From Rheinheimera lutimaris (lineage in GTDB: Bacteria > Pseudomonadota > Gammaproteobacteria > Enterobacterales > Alteromonadaceae): a stretch of DNA of 64,000 nucleotides. How positions within the stretch are numbered: the stretch's first letter is position 1; each line of letters begins with the position of its first letter. Of the stretch, positions 1-9,613 are shown in pieces. The notes beneath the pieces were generated by a model. The model did no database searches. It was not told where the DNA came from and worked only from the letters and a program-made list of their open reading frames with translations. The stretch spans positions 248,001 to 312,000 of the forward strand of contig NZ_JABSOD010000002.1 in assembly GCF_013283795.1 (NCBI RefSeq). The letters are read 5' to 3'. The position numbers and the translations under genes are program-made.

Positions 1-271
1 ACGAACCCAAAAAATAGGCGGCTATTCTAGATAAAGTGTGCTGCCTTTGCCAGAAAAATCTGCCACCCAGACGTCTTTAATGCTATTTTACGTTGCATAT
101 TACGTTAGTACAGCCAGTTAGATCTGAGCGGTTGAAAATTGTTTCTGCCGGCGGATTTAAATTTGCCATCCGGCGGGGGCTCTGTGAAAATAGCGCCACG
201 TTGGGCCTTAACATTTCAGCTTAATAATAATCAGCTTCGTTACCAGAAGCCGCGCAATGTCAGGAGTGAAC
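1..271 (+). promoter_or_regulatory. Upstream region and leader of tkt
   Basis: No convincing coding sequence is visible here. The stretch probably holds the tkt promoter and leader. An imperfect hairpin (arms 148-156 and 168-176, CCGGCGGAT against ATCCGGCGG with one G-G mismatch) lies about 95 bases before the start codon. It is not followed by a T-tract, so it is not a classical terminator. I cannot assign a riboswitch class to it. Confidence 0.35.
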
Positions 272-2269
272 ATGCCATCTCGTAAACAACTCGCCAATGC
301 TATCCGTGCGCTTAGCATGGATGCGGTGCAAAAAGCTAAATCAGGACATCCGGGTGCCCCTATGGGCATGGCTGACATTGCCGAAGTGTTATGGCGCGAT
401 TTTCTCAGACATAACCCACAAGACCCACAGTGGCCAAACCGCGACCGTTTTATTTTGTCTAACGGCCACGGCTCTATGCTGCTGTATTCTTTGTTGCATT
501 TAAGCGGTTACGATTTAAGCATTGACGATTTAAAACAGTTCCGTCAGTTGCACTCCAGAACGCCGGGCCACCCGGAATACGGTTACGCGCCGGGTGTGGA
601 AACTACTACAGGTCCGCTCGGACAAGGTATTACCAATGCGGTAGGCATGGCGATTGCTGAAAAAGCTTTGGCCGCGCAGTTTAACCAGCCCGGGTTCGAC
701 ATTGTTGATCACCACACTTACACCTTTTTGGGTGATGGCTGTTTAATGGAAGGTATCTCGCACGAGGCTTGTTCACTGGCCGGTACTTTAGGGTTGGGTA
801 AATTAATTGCCTTTTGGGATGACAACGGTATTTCAATTGATGGCCATGTTGAAGGCTGGTTTACCGACAATACACCGGCGCGATTTGAAGCCTATGGCTG
901 GCAAGTCATCAGCAATGTTGACGGCCATGACGCTGCAGCTGTTGAGGCCGCTATTAAACAAGCGAAAGCCGACACCACTAAGCCGACATTAATTTGTTGC
1001 CGCACTGTTATCGGCTATGGTGCGCCGAATAAAGGCGGCAGCCATGATTGCCACGGTGCACCGCTGGGTGATACCGAAATTGCTGCCGCGCGTGATTTTC
1101 TGCAGTGGCCGCACGCGCCGTTTGACATTCCGGCCGATATTTACGCTGATTGGGATGCCAAAGCCAAAGGTGGTGCGCAACAACAAGACTGGCAGCAACT
1201 GTTTGCCCGCTATAGTGCAGCATTTCCTGAGCTGGCCGCTGAATTCAGCCGTCGTGTAGCCGGCCAGCTACCGGCAAACTGGGCTGAGCAATCACAGGCA
1301 TATATTGCACAGTTACAGGCCAACCCGGCTAATATTGCCAGCCGTAAAGCCTCACAAAATGCATTAAATGCTTTTGGCCCGCTGTTACCTGAATTTATGG
1401 GCGGTTCCGCGGACTTAGCTGGTTCTAACCTGACTATCTGGTCCGGCAGCAAGCCACTTAACGCTAGCGATGCCAGCGGTAATTACATTTATTACGGCGT
1501 ACGTGAATTTGGTATGTCGGCCATTATGAACGGTATCGCACTGCACGGTGGTTTTGTGCCGTATGGCGCAACCTTTTTAATGTTTATGGAATATGCCCGT
1601 AATGCGGTGCGCATGGCCGCACTGATGAAGCAGCGGGTCATTTTCGTCTACACCCATGATTCTATCGGTTTAGGCGAAGATGGCCCTACGCACCAGCCGG
1701 TAGAGCAACTGGCAGCGCTGCGTGCTACACCAAACCTGATGAACTGGCGCCCGTGCGACCAGGTAGAGTCGGCTGTAGCCTGGAAAGCGGCGATTGAGCG
1801 CACTGATGGCCCGACAACATTAATTTTTACGCGGCAAAACCTGGCGCAGCAAGCGCGTAGTACACAGCAACTGGCTGATATTGCCCGCGGTGGTTATATT
1901 CTGCGTGACTGCACAGGTACACCAGAGCTGATTATTATTGCTACCGGCTCTGAAGTTGAGCTGGCGATGCAAGCTGCCGCTAAACTTGCAGAACAGGGCA
2001 AGGCGGTGCGGGTGGTATCAATGCCCTCCAGCGATGTGTTTGAACAACAAGATGCCGCTTATCGTGAAGCAGTGTTGCCTTCTGCAGTAAGCAAACGTAT
2101 TGCGGTTGAAGCCGGCATTACCGATTGTTGGTATAAATATGTTGGTTTAACCGGTAAAATTATCGGCATGACCAGCTTTGGTGAGTCGGCACCGGCTGAG
2201 CAGTTGTTTGCTCACTTTGGTATTACCACTGAAAAAGTGCTTGAAGCAGCTGAGCAGTTGCTGGCGTAA
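272..2269 (+). CDS. tkt: Transketolase
   Basis: Thiamine-diphosphate enzyme that moves two-carbon ketol units between sugar phosphates in the non-oxidative pentose phosphate pathway. The 665-residue product has the family's usual length and begins [20 protein letters not shown], which lines up with E. coli TktA from its first residues. The N-terminal ThDP domain carries [12 protein letters not shown] and the GDGCLMEG cofactor motif. The middle domain has [14 protein letters not shown]. An in-frame ATG lies 15 bases upstream (257), but I chose 272 because AGGAG (262-266) sits five bases before it and homology starts there. It heads a tkt-epd-pgk-fba run on the plus strand, so sugar-phosphate supply for glycolysis, pentoses and PLP synthesis is grouped. 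Confidence 0.97.
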   Translation: MPSRKQLANAIRALSMDAVQKAKSGHPGAPMGMADIAEVLWRDFLRHNPQDPQWPNRDRFILSNGHGSMLLYSLLHLSGYDLSIDDLKQFRQLHSRTPGHPEYGYAPGVETTTGPLGQGITNAVGMAIAEKALAAQFNQPGFDIVDHHTYTFLGDGCLMEGISHEACSLAGTLGLGKLIAFWDDNGISIDGHVEGWFTDNTPARFEAYGWQVISNVDGHDAAAVEAAIKQAKADTTKPTLICCRTVIGYGAPNKGGSHDCHGAPLGDTEIAAARDFLQWPHAPFDIPADIYADWDAKAKGGAQQQDWQQLFARYSAAFPELAAEFSRRVAGQLPANWAEQSQAYIAQLQANPANIASRKASQNALNAFGPLLPEFMGGSADLAGSNLTIWSGSKPLNASDASGNYIYYGVREFGMSAIMNGIALHGGFVPYGATFLMFMEYARNAVRMAALMKQRVIFVYTHDSIGLGEDGPTHQPVEQLAALRATPNLMNWRPCDQVESAVAWKAAIERTDGPTTLIFTRQNLAQQARSTQQLADIARGGYILRDCTGTPELIIIATGSEVELAMQAAAKLAEQGKAVRVVSMPSSDVFEQQDAAYREAVLPSAVSKRIAVEAGITDCWYKYVGLTGKIIGMTSFGESAPAEQLFAHFGITTEKVLEAAEQLLA

Positions 2270-2280
2270 TATTCAATACA

Positions 2281-2307
2281 ATGGGACCGTGTCAGGTCCC
2301 ATTTTCT
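2281..2307 (+). terminator. Hairpin terminator after tkt
   Basis: An eight-base-pair perfect stem (ATGGGACC / GGTCCCAT) with a six-base loop is followed by TTTTC, eleven bases after the tkt stop codon. It probably terminates or attenuates transcription between tkt and epd. The next gene starts only about 25 bases later, so some read-through is likely. Confidence 0.65.
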
Positions 2308-2331
2308 TATGTCATATTTTAGTGTGGTGTT

Positions 2332-3336
2332 ATGGCAATCAGACTTGCAATAAACGGCTTTGGCCGTATCGGGCGCAATATTTTACGCGCTATTTATGAA
2401 AATGGTTGGCAACATGAGCTGCAGGTGGTGGCTATTAATGAGCTGGCCGATGCCAAAGGTGTCGCGCATCTGCTGAAATATGACACATCACATGGTCGTT
2501 TTGGTTTTAGTGTTGGCGCTTACGACGGCGGCATCACGGTAGCTGAACATAAAATAGCCTTGTTTTCAGAGGCTGATCCGCTGGAGCTGCCTTGGAGTGA
2601 GCTGGCAGTTGATGTGGTACTGGAGTGTACCGGTGTATTTCACAGCCGCGAGCACGCTAACTGGCATCTGACCGCTGGCGCGAAAAAAGTGCTGTTTTCG
2701 CACCCTGCTGACACCGACATTGATGCCACTATTATCTTCGGCATTAACCAGAGCAGTTTAACAGCAGATATGACAGTGGTATCTGCAGGGTCTTGCACCA
2801 CTAACTGTATCGTGCCGGTGATCCAGGTGTTGGATCAGCATTTTGGCGTTGAAAGCGGTACTATTACGACTATCCATGCGTCGATGCATGATCAGCAGGT
2901 AATAGATGCCTACCATCCGGATTTACGCCGTACCCGCGCGGCCAGCCAGTCTATTATCCCGGTCGATACTAAGTTGGCGTTGGGCATAGAGCGCATATTA
3001 CCGAAATTTGCCGGCCGCTTTGAAGCCATAGCGGTGCGGGTACCCACCGTTAATGTGACGGCAATGGATTTAAGTGTCAGCCTGCATCAGGACGTTAGCA
3101 TTGCGGCGGTTAACAAGGCGCTGCAACAAGCGCGCTTTGGTGAATTGGCCGGTATTCTGGACTACACCGAAGAGCCCTTGGTGTCAGTGGATTTTAACCA
3201 CGATGCGCATTCTTGCATTGTTGACGGGTCGCAAACCCGTGTTAGTCACAAACGGCTGGTAAAATGCCTGGTGTGGTGTGACAACGAATGGGGCTTTGCA
3301 AACCGTATGCTTGATACTGCACGGGCGATGATGTAA
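2332..3336 (+). CDS. epd: D-erythrose-4-phosphate dehydrogenase
   Basis: NAD-dependent oxidation of erythrose 4-phosphate to 4-phosphoerythronate, the first step of DXP-dependent pyridoxal phosphate synthesis. The 334-residue protein belongs to the GAPDH superfamily: Rossmann start [10 protein letters not shown], catalytic cysteine in SCTTNC, and a [13 protein letters not shown] end. It resembles E. coli Epd rather than GapA at several stretches, for example [10 protein letters not shown] near the N-terminus, [31 protein letters not shown] and [10 protein letters not shown]. The order epd-pgk-fba matches the classical enterobacterial gene order. True GAPDH activity cannot be excluded from sequence alone, but Epd is much the better call. 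Confidence 0.93.
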   Translation: MAIRLAINGFGRIGRNILRAIYENGWQHELQVVAINELADAKGVAHLLKYDTSHGRFGFSVGAYDGGITVAEHKIALFSEADPLELPWSELAVDVVLECTGVFHSREHANWHLTAGAKKVLFSHPADTDIDATIIFGINQSSLTADMTVVSAGSCTTNCIVPVIQVLDQHFGVESGTITTIHASMHDQQVIDAYHPDLRRTRAASQSIIPVDTKLALGIERILPKFAGRFEAIAVRVPTVNVTAMDLSVSLHQDVSIAAVNKALQQARFGELAGILDYTEEPLVSVDFNHDAHSCIVDGSQTRVSHKRLVKCLVWCDNEWGFANRMLDTARAMM

Positions 3337-3361
3337 ACGAATTTAATACAAGGAGCAAGAA

Positions 3362-4543
3362 ATGTCTGTTATTCGCATGAGCGATTTGGATCTTAACGGC
3401 AAACGTGTACTGATCCGCGAAGACTTAAACGTGCCGGTAAAAAACGGCAAGGTAACTTCAGATGCCAGGTTAAAAGCCGCCATACCTACAATTGAGTTGG
3501 CTTTGAGCAAGGGCGCAAAAGTGATGGTGATGTCGCACCTGGGCCGGCCACAAGAGGGTGAATACGATGCAGAGTCATCGCTGCAGCCGGTAGTGGATTA
3601 TCTTTCGCAGGTATTGGCAGCTCCCGTGCGTTTAGCGGCTGGTTACCTGGATGGTATCGACATCAATGCCGGTGAAGTCGTAGTGTTTGAAAATGTGCGC
3701 TTTAATAAAGGTGAAGGCAAAAACGACGATGCATTGGCGCAAAAGCTGGCGGCATTGTGCGATGTTTTTGTCATGGATGCCTTTGGCACCGCACACCGTG
3801 CTCAGGCTTCAACCCATGGCGTAGCGAAATTTGCGCCGGTAGCCTGTGCCGGCCCTTTATTAGTAGCAGAGTTGGATGCTTTAGCAGCGGCGCTGAAAAA
3901 TCCGAAACGACCTCTGGTGGCAATTGTTGGTGGCTCTAAAGTCTCTACCAAGCTTACCGTGCTGGAGTCGTTATCCGGCATCGTTGATCAGCTTATCGTT
4001 GGCGGTGGCATTGCTAACACCTTTATTGCGGCTAATGGCAATAATGTAGGTAAATCACTGTTCGAAGCCGATTTAGTTCCTGAAGCACAACGTCTGATGG
4101 CACAGGCTAAAAGCCGCGGCGGTAATATCCCGGTACCTACTGATGTGGTTGTGGGGCAAGTGTTCAGCGAAACGGCAGTAGCAACATTAAAACCGGTATC
4201 CGCGGTTGACGATAGCGATATGATTTTTGATATTGGCCCGGATACCACAGCTCAGCTGGTTAATATCTTAAAATCAGCCGGTACCATTGTCTGGAACGGT
4301 CCGGTCGGCGTATTTGAGTTTGATCAATTTGCAGAAGGGACCAAAGCGCTGGCACAAGCGATTGCTGACAGTGATGCTTTTTCAATTGCCGGTGGTGGCG
4401 ATACCCTGGCCGCTATCGACAAGTACAATATTGCTGACAAAGTGTCCTATGTGTCTACCGGCGGCGGTGCCTTTCTTGAGTTTCTTGAAGGTAAAACTCT
4501 GCCGGCAGTAGCTATACTGGAACAACGCGCAATAACACAATAA
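3362..4543 (+). CDS. pgk: Phosphoglycerate kinase
   Basis: Transfers phosphate between 1,3-bisphosphoglycerate and ADP in glycolysis and gluconeogenesis. The 393-residue protein has the expected length and two-domain layout. The substrate-binding N-domain shows [20 protein letters not shown] and ENVRFNKGE. The nucleotide-binding C-domain shows [13 protein letters not shown], the WNGPVGVFE motif and a glycine-rich [14 protein letters not shown] near the end. AAGGAGCAAGAA precedes the ATG. It lies 25 bases after epd and about 50 before fba, in the same direction, so the three are probably co-transcribed. Confidence 0.98.
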   Translation: MSVIRMSDLDLNGKRVLIREDLNVPVKNGKVTSDARLKAAIPTIELALSKGAKVMVMSHLGRPQEGEYDAESSLQPVVDYLSQVLAAPVRLAAGYLDGIDINAGEVVVFENVRFNKGEGKNDDALAQKLAALCDVFVMDAFGTAHRAQASTHGVAKFAPVACAGPLLVAELDALAAALKNPKRPLVAIVGGSKVSTKLTVLESLSGIVDQLIVGGGIANTFIAANGNNVGKSLFEADLVPEAQRLMAQAKSRGGNIPVPTDVVVGQVFSETAVATLKPVSAVDDSDMIFDIGPDTTAQLVNILKSAGTIVWNGPVGVFEFDQFAEGTKALAQAIADSDAFSIAGGGDTLAAIDKYNIADKVSYVSTGGGAFLEFLEGKTLPAVAILEQRAITQ

Positions 4544-4592
4544 TAAAAATCTCATATTACAACTGTACCCTAAAAGATTAAGAGAGGATTTC

Positions 4593-5657
4593 ATGGCCCT
4601 TATTTCCCTGCGTCAAATGCTGGATCATGCTGCCGAATTCGGCTACGGCATACCGGCTTTTAACGTAAACAACCTTGAGCAAATGCGCGCTATTATGTTG
4701 GCTGCCGATAAAACCGACAGTCCGGTAATAGTGCAGGCATCTGCCGGTGCGCGTAAATACGCCGGTGCGCCTTTTCTGCGCCATTTAATTCTGGCGGCGG
4801 TAGAAGAGTTTCCGCATATCCCGGTGGTAATGCACCAGGATCACGGTACGTCGTTGGGAGTATGCCAGCGCTCCATTCAATTGGGCTTTTCGTCGGTAAT
4901 GATGGACGGCTCCTTGGGTGAAGACGGTAAAACACCGATGGACTATGCATACAATGCTAATGTAACCCGTAAAGTTGTAGAAATAGCGCATGCCTGTGGT
5001 GTGTCGGTAGAGGGCGAGTTAGGTTGTTTAGGCTCACTGGAAACCGGCGCAGCCGGCGAAGAGGATGGCATAGGTGCAGATTGCATATTAAGCCATGATC
5101 AAATGCTGACTGACCCGGAAGAAGCGGCACAGTTTGTGCGGGAAACGCAGGTAGATGCGTTGGCTATTGCTTGTGGTACCTCACATGGTGCGTATAAGTT
5201 CAGCCGTCCACCGACAGGCGATATTCTGGCGATTGACCGGATTAAGGCGATCCACCAGCGTATTCCGGATACCCATTTGGTAATGCACGGTTCGTCTTCT
5301 GTGCCACAGGAATGGCTGAAAATCATTAATGATAACGGCGGCCAGATCCCTGAAACCTATGGTGTACCGGTAGAGCAAATTCAGCAGGGTATTAAGTATG
5401 GTGTGCGTAAGGTTAATATCGACACTGACTTACGTTTAGCTTCTACAGGTGCTATTCGTCGTTATATGACGCAGCATCCGGCTGAATTTGACCCACGCAA
5501 GTATTTACAAGAATCGGTAAAGGCGATGACGGAAGTTTGCATTGCCCGTTATGAAGCCTTTAATGCTGCCGGCCATGGCAGTAAAATTAAAGCCATATCG
5601 TTAGATGATATGGTGGCATTATATGCGGCGGGGAAATTAACGCCGAACATAAAATAA
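4593..5657 (+). CDS. fba: Fructose-bisphosphate aldolase, class II
   Basis: Zinc-dependent aldolase that splits or forms fructose 1,6-bisphosphate. The 354-residue product begins [19 protein letters not shown] and shows the class II metal motifs HQDHG (metal histidine), VEGELG, and the late [12 protein letters not shown] segment. The overall sequence fits the Calvin-cycle-type subgroup (class IIB-like, usually about 350 residues) rather than E. coli FbaA (class IIA). That subgroup name is historical and does not imply carbon fixation, and no RuBisCO or phosphoribulokinase is visible here. A good SD (AGAGAGG) precedes the ATG. Confidence 0.95.
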   Translation: MALISLRQMLDHAAEFGYGIPAFNVNNLEQMRAIMLAADKTDSPVIVQASAGARKYAGAPFLRHLILAAVEEFPHIPVVMHQDHGTSLGVCQRSIQLGFSSVMMDGSLGEDGKTPMDYAYNANVTRKVVEIAHACGVSVEGELGCLGSLETGAAGEEDGIGADCILSHDQMLTDPEEAAQFVRETQVDALAIACGTSHGAYKFSRPPTGDILAIDRIKAIHQRIPDTHLVMHGSSSVPQEWLKIINDNGGQIPETYGVPVEQIQQGIKYGVRKVNIDTDLRLASTGAIRRYMTQHPAEFDPRKYLQESVKAMTEVCIARYEAFNAAGHGSKIKAISLDDMVALYAAGKLTPNIK

Positions 5658-5678
5658 GCAAAAAAATTAATGAGCTAT

Positions 5679-5699
5679 AACAAATTCATTTCATTTGTT
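5679..5699. promoter_or_regulatory. 21-base inverted repeat between fba and TonB cluster
   Basis: Perfect seven-base arms AACAAAT / ATTTGTT flank a seven-base centre, TCATTTC. It lies 21 bases after the fba stop and about 205 before the DUF3450 gene. It could be a repressor site for the TonB-type operon or a weak AT-rich transcription end. It does not match a canonical Fur box. Confidence 0.3.
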
Positions 5700-5758
5700 T
5701 AATAGCGCATAAATCGGGTGAAAAACCGCATAAATAGCCGCATCTGAGCAGACCTCCG

Positions 5759-5790
5759 GACGCCTGCGTTGTCTTGACAAGGGCGTTTTT
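5759..5790 (+). terminator. Probable terminator of the tkt-fba region
   Basis: Nested complementary pairs ACGCC/GGCGT and TTGTC/GACAA, with a small asymmetric bulge, are followed directly by TTTTT. This is a plausible intrinsic terminator despite the imperfect stem. A second hairpin (GCGG..CCCTC / GAGGG..CCGC, 5803-5833) follows without a T-tract and may belong to the leader of the next operon. Confidence 0.45.
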
Positions 5791-5904
5791 ACCTGTAATG
5801 ATGCGGACGGTTTACCCTCTAACTGAGGGCCGCCTCTGTCTCCAAGAACAGTTTGGCCCTTGCAACTTCAGGTTACGTTAATCAGCAATAATTGGTTGGG
5901 AACT

Positions 5905-6675
5905 ATGTTTAACAATAAAATTCGCAAGAGTCTTGTTGCAACAGCTCTGACCGGTACTTTCGCTCTGTCGGCGAATGTTCTGGCTACAGATTTAAAAGCT
6001 TTGCATCAGGAAGGTAGTCAAATCCAGCGCGCAGCTGTGCAGTCTCAAGAAAAAATTAACACTATATATGAACAGTCTCAGGAACTGCTGGGTGAGTACC
6101 GTCAGGTTACCGACCAGACTGAGAACCTGAAAGTGTATAACGACTTTCTGGCGACTCTGGTTGCTGACCAACAACGGCAAATTAACTCTATTCAGCGTCA
6201 AATTGATGGCCTGGAAAATACCAACAAAGGCACTGTGCCTCTGATGTTCCGCATGATTGATGCGTTGGAACAGTTTATCAAAGCTGATATTCCACTGCGT
6301 ACAGAACGTCGTACCGCTCGCGTAGAAAACTTACGTGAATTGATGAGCCGGTCAGATGTTCAGCGCTCAGAGCAGTTCCGTCAAATTCTTGAAGCATACA
6401 GCATTGAAATGGGCTACGGCTCAGAGCTTGCTGCCTTCCAGGGGACTTTAACCGTCGGTGGCAACGAAATGACGGTTGACTATGTGCATTTAGGCCGTTT
6501 GGCGCTGATGGCACAGTCGTTAGACGGTGAAGCCGGTTGGGTGTGGAACAAAACAACTCAAAGCTGGGACGAATTACCCGATTCGTTTATGAATTCAGTG
6601 ACCAGTTTCATCAAGATGGCGCGTCGTGAAGCCCAGCTTGAAATGGATCGCGTACCACTATTCGCAGCGGAGTAA
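5905..6675 (+). CDS. DUF3450 family periplasmic coiled-coil protein
   Basis: A 256-residue secreted protein of the DUF3450 type that commonly precedes TtpC in TonB2-type clusters. Its exact function is not established. The ATG at 5905 gives a clean signal peptide (MFNNKIRKSLVATALTG then an Ala-rich core ending VLAT). An upstream in-frame TTG at 5860 would bury that signal, so I rejected it. Residues about 25-105 form a Gln/Glu-rich coiled coil. The C-terminal half has a TVGGNEMTVDYVHLGRLAL segment followed by a Trp-containing tail. It lies six bases before ttpC and likely forms the first gene of a six-gene operon. Confidence 0.85.
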   Translation: MFNNKIRKSLVATALTGTFALSANVLATDLKALHQEGSQIQRAAVQSQEKINTIYEQSQELLGEYRQVTDQTENLKVYNDFLATLVADQQRQINSIQRQIDGLENTNKGTVPLMFRMIDALEQFIKADIPLRTERRTARVENLRELMSRSDVQRSEQFRQILEAYSIEMGYGSELAAFQGTLTVGGNEMTVDYVHLGRLALMAQSLDGEAGWVWNKTTQSWDELPDSFMNSVTSFIKMARREAQLEMDRVPLFAAE

Positions 6676-6681
6676 GAGTAA

Positions 6682-8049
6682 ATGAGAATGAAAATGAAAT
6701 CTTTCGTCGTAGCTGCGGCAGTAACACTTTCTGCAACTATGGCTTTTGGTGCAGCGGCTGACACCGCTAAACTGGACCAATTATTAGAGCAAATTAAAAA
6801 AGAGCGTGCTATTGAAGGGCGTGCTAACCAGGAACGTGAGCGTGCATTCCTGGCAGAGCGTGCAGATAAGCAAGCATTGCTGAACACTGCTAAAAAGCAA
6901 TTTGCTGATGAAGAAGCTCGTGGTAAGCGTTTGCAAAAGCAATATGCGGATAACGATATTCTTATCGCTCAAAAGCAAACTGAACTTGAAAGTGCTTTAG
7001 GTACTATGGGTGAAGTATTTGGTGTAGTACGTCAATCAGCCAACCAGGCGATCGGTACTATCTCCAGCTCAGTGGTCAGCTCGCAATATCCTGATCGTGA
7101 TGTTCCACTGCGTAAAATCGCAGAAGCGACAGAATTACCTACGTTGCAGGAAATGGAAGATTTATGGTTAGCGATGCTGACTGAAATGACCGAATCCGGC
7201 AAAGTGGCTAAGTTTGATGCTGAAGTGGTTAAATTAGATGGCGGCGTTGAAACTAAGCGCGTTACCCGTTTCGGTACTTTCCACGTTACTACCGCAGATG
7301 AGTATCTGTTACGCAATGATACAACGGACCAGTTACAGCCGTTAGGCCGTGCGCCACAGGCAAAAATTCATAATTCAGTAGCCGCATTTAACAATGCAGC
7401 GCCTGGTGAGTTAGTTGGTTTCTACCTGGACCCGACAAAAGGCAACTCATTACTACGCTTAAACCAGCAACGCAGCACGTTGATGGAATACTACCATCAG
7501 GGCGGCACTGTAGGTTATCTGATCACTTTATTGCTGTTTATCGGTTTCCTGATTGCTCTTGAGCGTTTTATTGTGCTGACTGTAGTGGGTGGTAAAATCC
7601 GTGCCCAGCTGAAGAATCTGGCCAATCCATCAAAAGACAATCCATTGGGCCGTATTCTGACGGTATACCATCAGAATATGTCTGCTGACGTAGAAAACCT
7701 GGAACTGAAACTGGATGAAGCTATTCTGCGTGAAACGCCGAAAGTTGACCGTGGTATCGGTATGATCAAGTTGTTTGCGGCAGTAGCACCGCTAATGGGT
7801 CTGTTAGGTACCGTTATCGGTATGATCTTAACCTTCCAAACCATTACATTATACGGTACCGGCGATCCGAAACTGATGGCGGGCGATATCTCTCTGGCGC
7901 TTGTAACCACTGCGTTAGGTCTGATAGCGGCATTACCGTTGATTTTCGTACACAGCATTGTTGCTTCTAAAGCGAAAACTGTTTTACACGTGCTGGATGA
8001 GCAAAGCGCAGGTATTGTTGCTGCTCATGCGGAGAAGGAGAAAGCCTGA
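6682..8049 (+). CDS. ttpC: TtpC-type ExbB/TolQ proton-channel protein with periplasmic coiled coil
   Basis: Inner-membrane component of the TonB2 system, in which TtpC is needed in Vibrio in addition to ExbB2/ExbD2. The 455-residue protein starts with a signal sequence (to about residue 26). A charged coiled coil (about 28-108) and a globular periplasmic part (to about 270) follow. The C-terminal MotA/TolQ/ExbB domain has three predicted helices near 277-297, 363-385 and 402-426, including APLMGLLGTVIGMILTF. This is about twice the length of ordinary ExbB. Its stop overlaps the ATG of exbB by one base (TGATG), suggesting coupled translation. Proton-channel membership is certain; the TtpC name rests on architecture and gene order. 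Confidence 0.88.
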   Translation: MRMKMKSFVVAAAVTLSATMAFGAAADTAKLDQLLEQIKKERAIEGRANQERERAFLAERADKQALLNTAKKQFADEEARGKRLQKQYADNDILIAQKQTELESALGTMGEVFGVVRQSANQAIGTISSSVVSSQYPDRDVPLRKIAEATELPTLQEMEDLWLAMLTEMTESGKVAKFDAEVVKLDGGVETKRVTRFGTFHVTTADEYLLRNDTTDQLQPLGRAPQAKIHNSVAAFNNAAPGELVGFYLDPTKGNSLLRLNQQRSTLMEYYHQGGTVGYLITLLLFIGFLIALERFIVLTVVGGKIRAQLKNLANPSKDNPLGRILTVYHQNMSADVENLELKLDEAILRETPKVDRGIGMIKLFAAVAPLMGLLGTVIGMILTFQTITLYGTGDPKLMAGDISLALVTTALGLIAALPLIFVHSIVASKAKTVLHVLDEQSAGIVAAHAEKEKA

Positions 8050-8576
8050 TGATGCTCCAGCTTATTGAGCTGTGGGAATCGGTACAGGATTTTATTCATA
8101 CCGGGGGCAACGTATTGTATGTTGTCGCCCTGGTGCTCTTCGTCATGTGGTTTATGATGTTAGAGCGCTACTGGTACGTTAGCTGGGTGTTTCCGAAAAT
8201 TAAGCGGGATATTATTACCCGTTGGGACGCCCGTGCAGATACTACCTCTTGGTATGCACATAAAATCCGTGATACCTGGATTTCCGAAGCGACGCTTCAG
8301 TTAGATCAAAGAATGTTACTGATAAAAACGCTTGTTGCTATGTGTCCGCTGGTTGGTTTGTTGGGTACTGTTACCGGTATGATCGCTGTATTTGATATTA
8401 TGGCGACGACTGGCACAGGTAATCCGAGAACTATGGCAGCAGGTATTTCGATGGCAACAATTCCGACGATGGCGGGTATGGTTGCAGCATTATCAGGCGT
8501 ATTTTTCAGTTCGCGGCTGGAAGTAAAAGTTAAACGGGAAAAAGCAGATCTCGTTGACAGCTTACCGCATCATTAA
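8049..8576 (+). CDS. exbB: ExbB-type proton channel subunit (TonB2 system)
   Basis: A 175-residue MotA/TolQ/ExbB family membrane protein that, with ExbD, is expected to turn the proton gradient into TonB movement. Three hydrophobic helices are visible: near residues 20-38 (LYVVALVLFVMWFMML), about 95-117 (VAMCPLVGLLGTVTGMIAVF) and about 133-155. It is shorter than classical E. coli ExbB (about 240 residues), as is typical for the second TonB system. It starts within the ttpC stop codon and is followed 11 bases later by exbD. Confidence 0.92.
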   Translation: MMLQLIELWESVQDFIHTGGNVLYVVALVLFVMWFMMLERYWYVSWVFPKIKRDIITRWDARADTTSWYAHKIRDTWISEATLQLDQRMLLIKTLVAMCPLVGLLGTVTGMIAVFDIMATTGTGNPRTMAAGISMATIPTMAGMVAALSGVFFSSRLEVKVKREKADLVDSLPHH

Positions 8577-8587
8577 GAGAGATTTTT

Positions 8588-8992
8588 ATGGCACGTAAAC
8601 GTATTCGTGAAGACGATGAGGCCGCAATCGACATTACGCCGATGATGGACATCGTATTCATTATGTTGATTTTCTTCATCGTTACGACTTCTTTCGTGAA
8701 AGAGGCCGGTATTGATGTAAATAAACCTGAAGCAGCACAAGCTCAGAAAAAACCTACGGCAACTATCTTTATCGCTATTCGTGCGAATGGCGAAATTTGG
8801 ATGGATAAGCGTACGGTTGATGTTGAGCGTGTATCTGCGAATATTGAACGGTTAAGAGCCGAATCACCAACCGACACTATTATTGTGCAAGCGGATAAAG
8901 AAGCGAAGCACGGTACAGTGATGGAAGTAATGGATCAGATTAAAGCTGCTGATCCAACGCTGGTGATCAGTATCGCCGGGGAGACTAAGTAA
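8588..8992 (+). CDS. exbD: ExbD-type biopolymer transport protein
   Basis: A 134-residue single-pass inner-membrane protein of the ExbD/TolR family. A short charged cytoplasmic tail is followed by DITPMMDIVFIMLIFFIVTT, which carries the conserved membrane aspartate (Asp21) expected to carry protons. The remaining periplasmic domain ends in TLVISIAGETK. It sits between exbB and tonB with two bases before the tonB ATG, so the stoichiometric partners are made from one message. Confidence 0.94.
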   Translation: MARKRIREDDEAAIDITPMMDIVFIMLIFFIVTTSFVKEAGIDVNKPEAAQAQKKPTATIFIAIRANGEIWMDKRTVDVERVSANIERLRAESPTDTIIVQADKEAKHGTVMEVMDQIKAADPTLVISIAGETK

Positions 8993-8994
8993 CT

Positions 8995-9612
8995 ATGGCA
9001 CGTTTCCTAACATCGTTAATTATCGGTGCGGTGGTAACGTTCGTGTTGTTTCTGATTATGGCCCTTCTGGTTAAAGGTTCCGGAGAGCGTCGGGTGGTTG
9101 ACCAAGAGCGTATAGTAATTGAGCTCAACACTACGCCACCTGATTCAGATACGCAGACACGTCGGCCACCGCCACCGCCGCCGCCGCCGCCGCCGGCTCA
9201 ACCGCCTAAGGCGCCTCAACCTGAGCCTGAGTCAGCTAATGCTGCCGGTGCGATTGGTTTTAATATGCCGGGTTTGAGCTTGGGTTCTGGTGCCGGTGGT
9301 TTAGGTGACCCATCCAGTATGATGCGCGACGGTGATGCAACGCCTATCGTGCGTATTGAGCCAAGGTATCCGGTACAGGCTGCCCGTGATGGCTTACAAG
9401 GCTGGGTTAAATTGCGGTTTAGTATCATGGAAGATGGCAGCGTAGATGAGGTAGAAGTTATCGAAGCTGAGCCGCGCCGTGTATTTGACCGTGAAGCGAT
9501 CCGCGCCTTACGTCGCTGGAAGTACAGCCCTAAGGTTGTTGATGGCAAGCCGTTAAAACAGACAGGCATGCAGGTTCAGTTGGATTTCACTTTAGACATG
9601 GCGGGAGGTTGA
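8995..9612 (+). CDS. tonB: TonB energy-transduction protein (TonB2-type)
   Basis: Carries energy from ExbB/ExbD to outer-membrane receptors. The 205-residue protein has an N-terminal membrane anchor (about residues 4-26), then a short spacer with ten consecutive prolines (about 58-67) followed by more Pro/Glu-rich sequence. The C-terminal TonB domain contains RIEPRYPVQAARDGLQGWV and ends with the family's WKYSP-type motif. The spacer is shorter than that of E. coli TonB, consistent with a TonB2 protein. Which receptors it serves cannot be read from this window, since no TonB-dependent receptor gene is present. Confidence 0.94.
   Translation: MARFLTSLIIGAVVTFVLFLIMALLVKGSGERRVVDQERIVIELNTTPPDSDTQTRRPPPPPPPPPPAQPPKAPQPEPESANAAGAIGFNMPGLSLGSGAGGLGDPSSMMRDGDATPIVRIEPRYPVQAARDGLQGWVKLRFSIMEDGSVDEVEVIEAEPRRVFDREAIRALRRWKYSPKVVDGKPLKQTGMQVQLDFTLDMAGG
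9166..9195 (+). repeat. CCA/CCG triplet repeat encoding polyproline in tonB
   Basis: Ten proline codons, with seven uninterrupted CCG triplets at 9175-9195, encode the start of the TonB spacer. Such runs are prone to slipped-strand length change in whole triplets and typically need elongation factor P for translation. Confidence 0.9.
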
Positions 9613-9613
9613 T

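Noticed and set aside
148-176. Hairpin in the tkt leader as a riboswitch
   Set aside because: A single imperfect stem with no recognisable riboswitch core. No class can be supported.
257-271. Earlier in-frame ATG for tkt
   Set aside because: The AGGAG site lies downstream of it and fits the ATG at 272, where homology to TktA also begins.
3362-5657. Calvin cycle gene set suggested by the fba subgroup
   Set aside because: No RuBisCO or phosphoribulokinase gene is present, and the cluster is the ordinary tkt-epd-pgk-fba arrangement.
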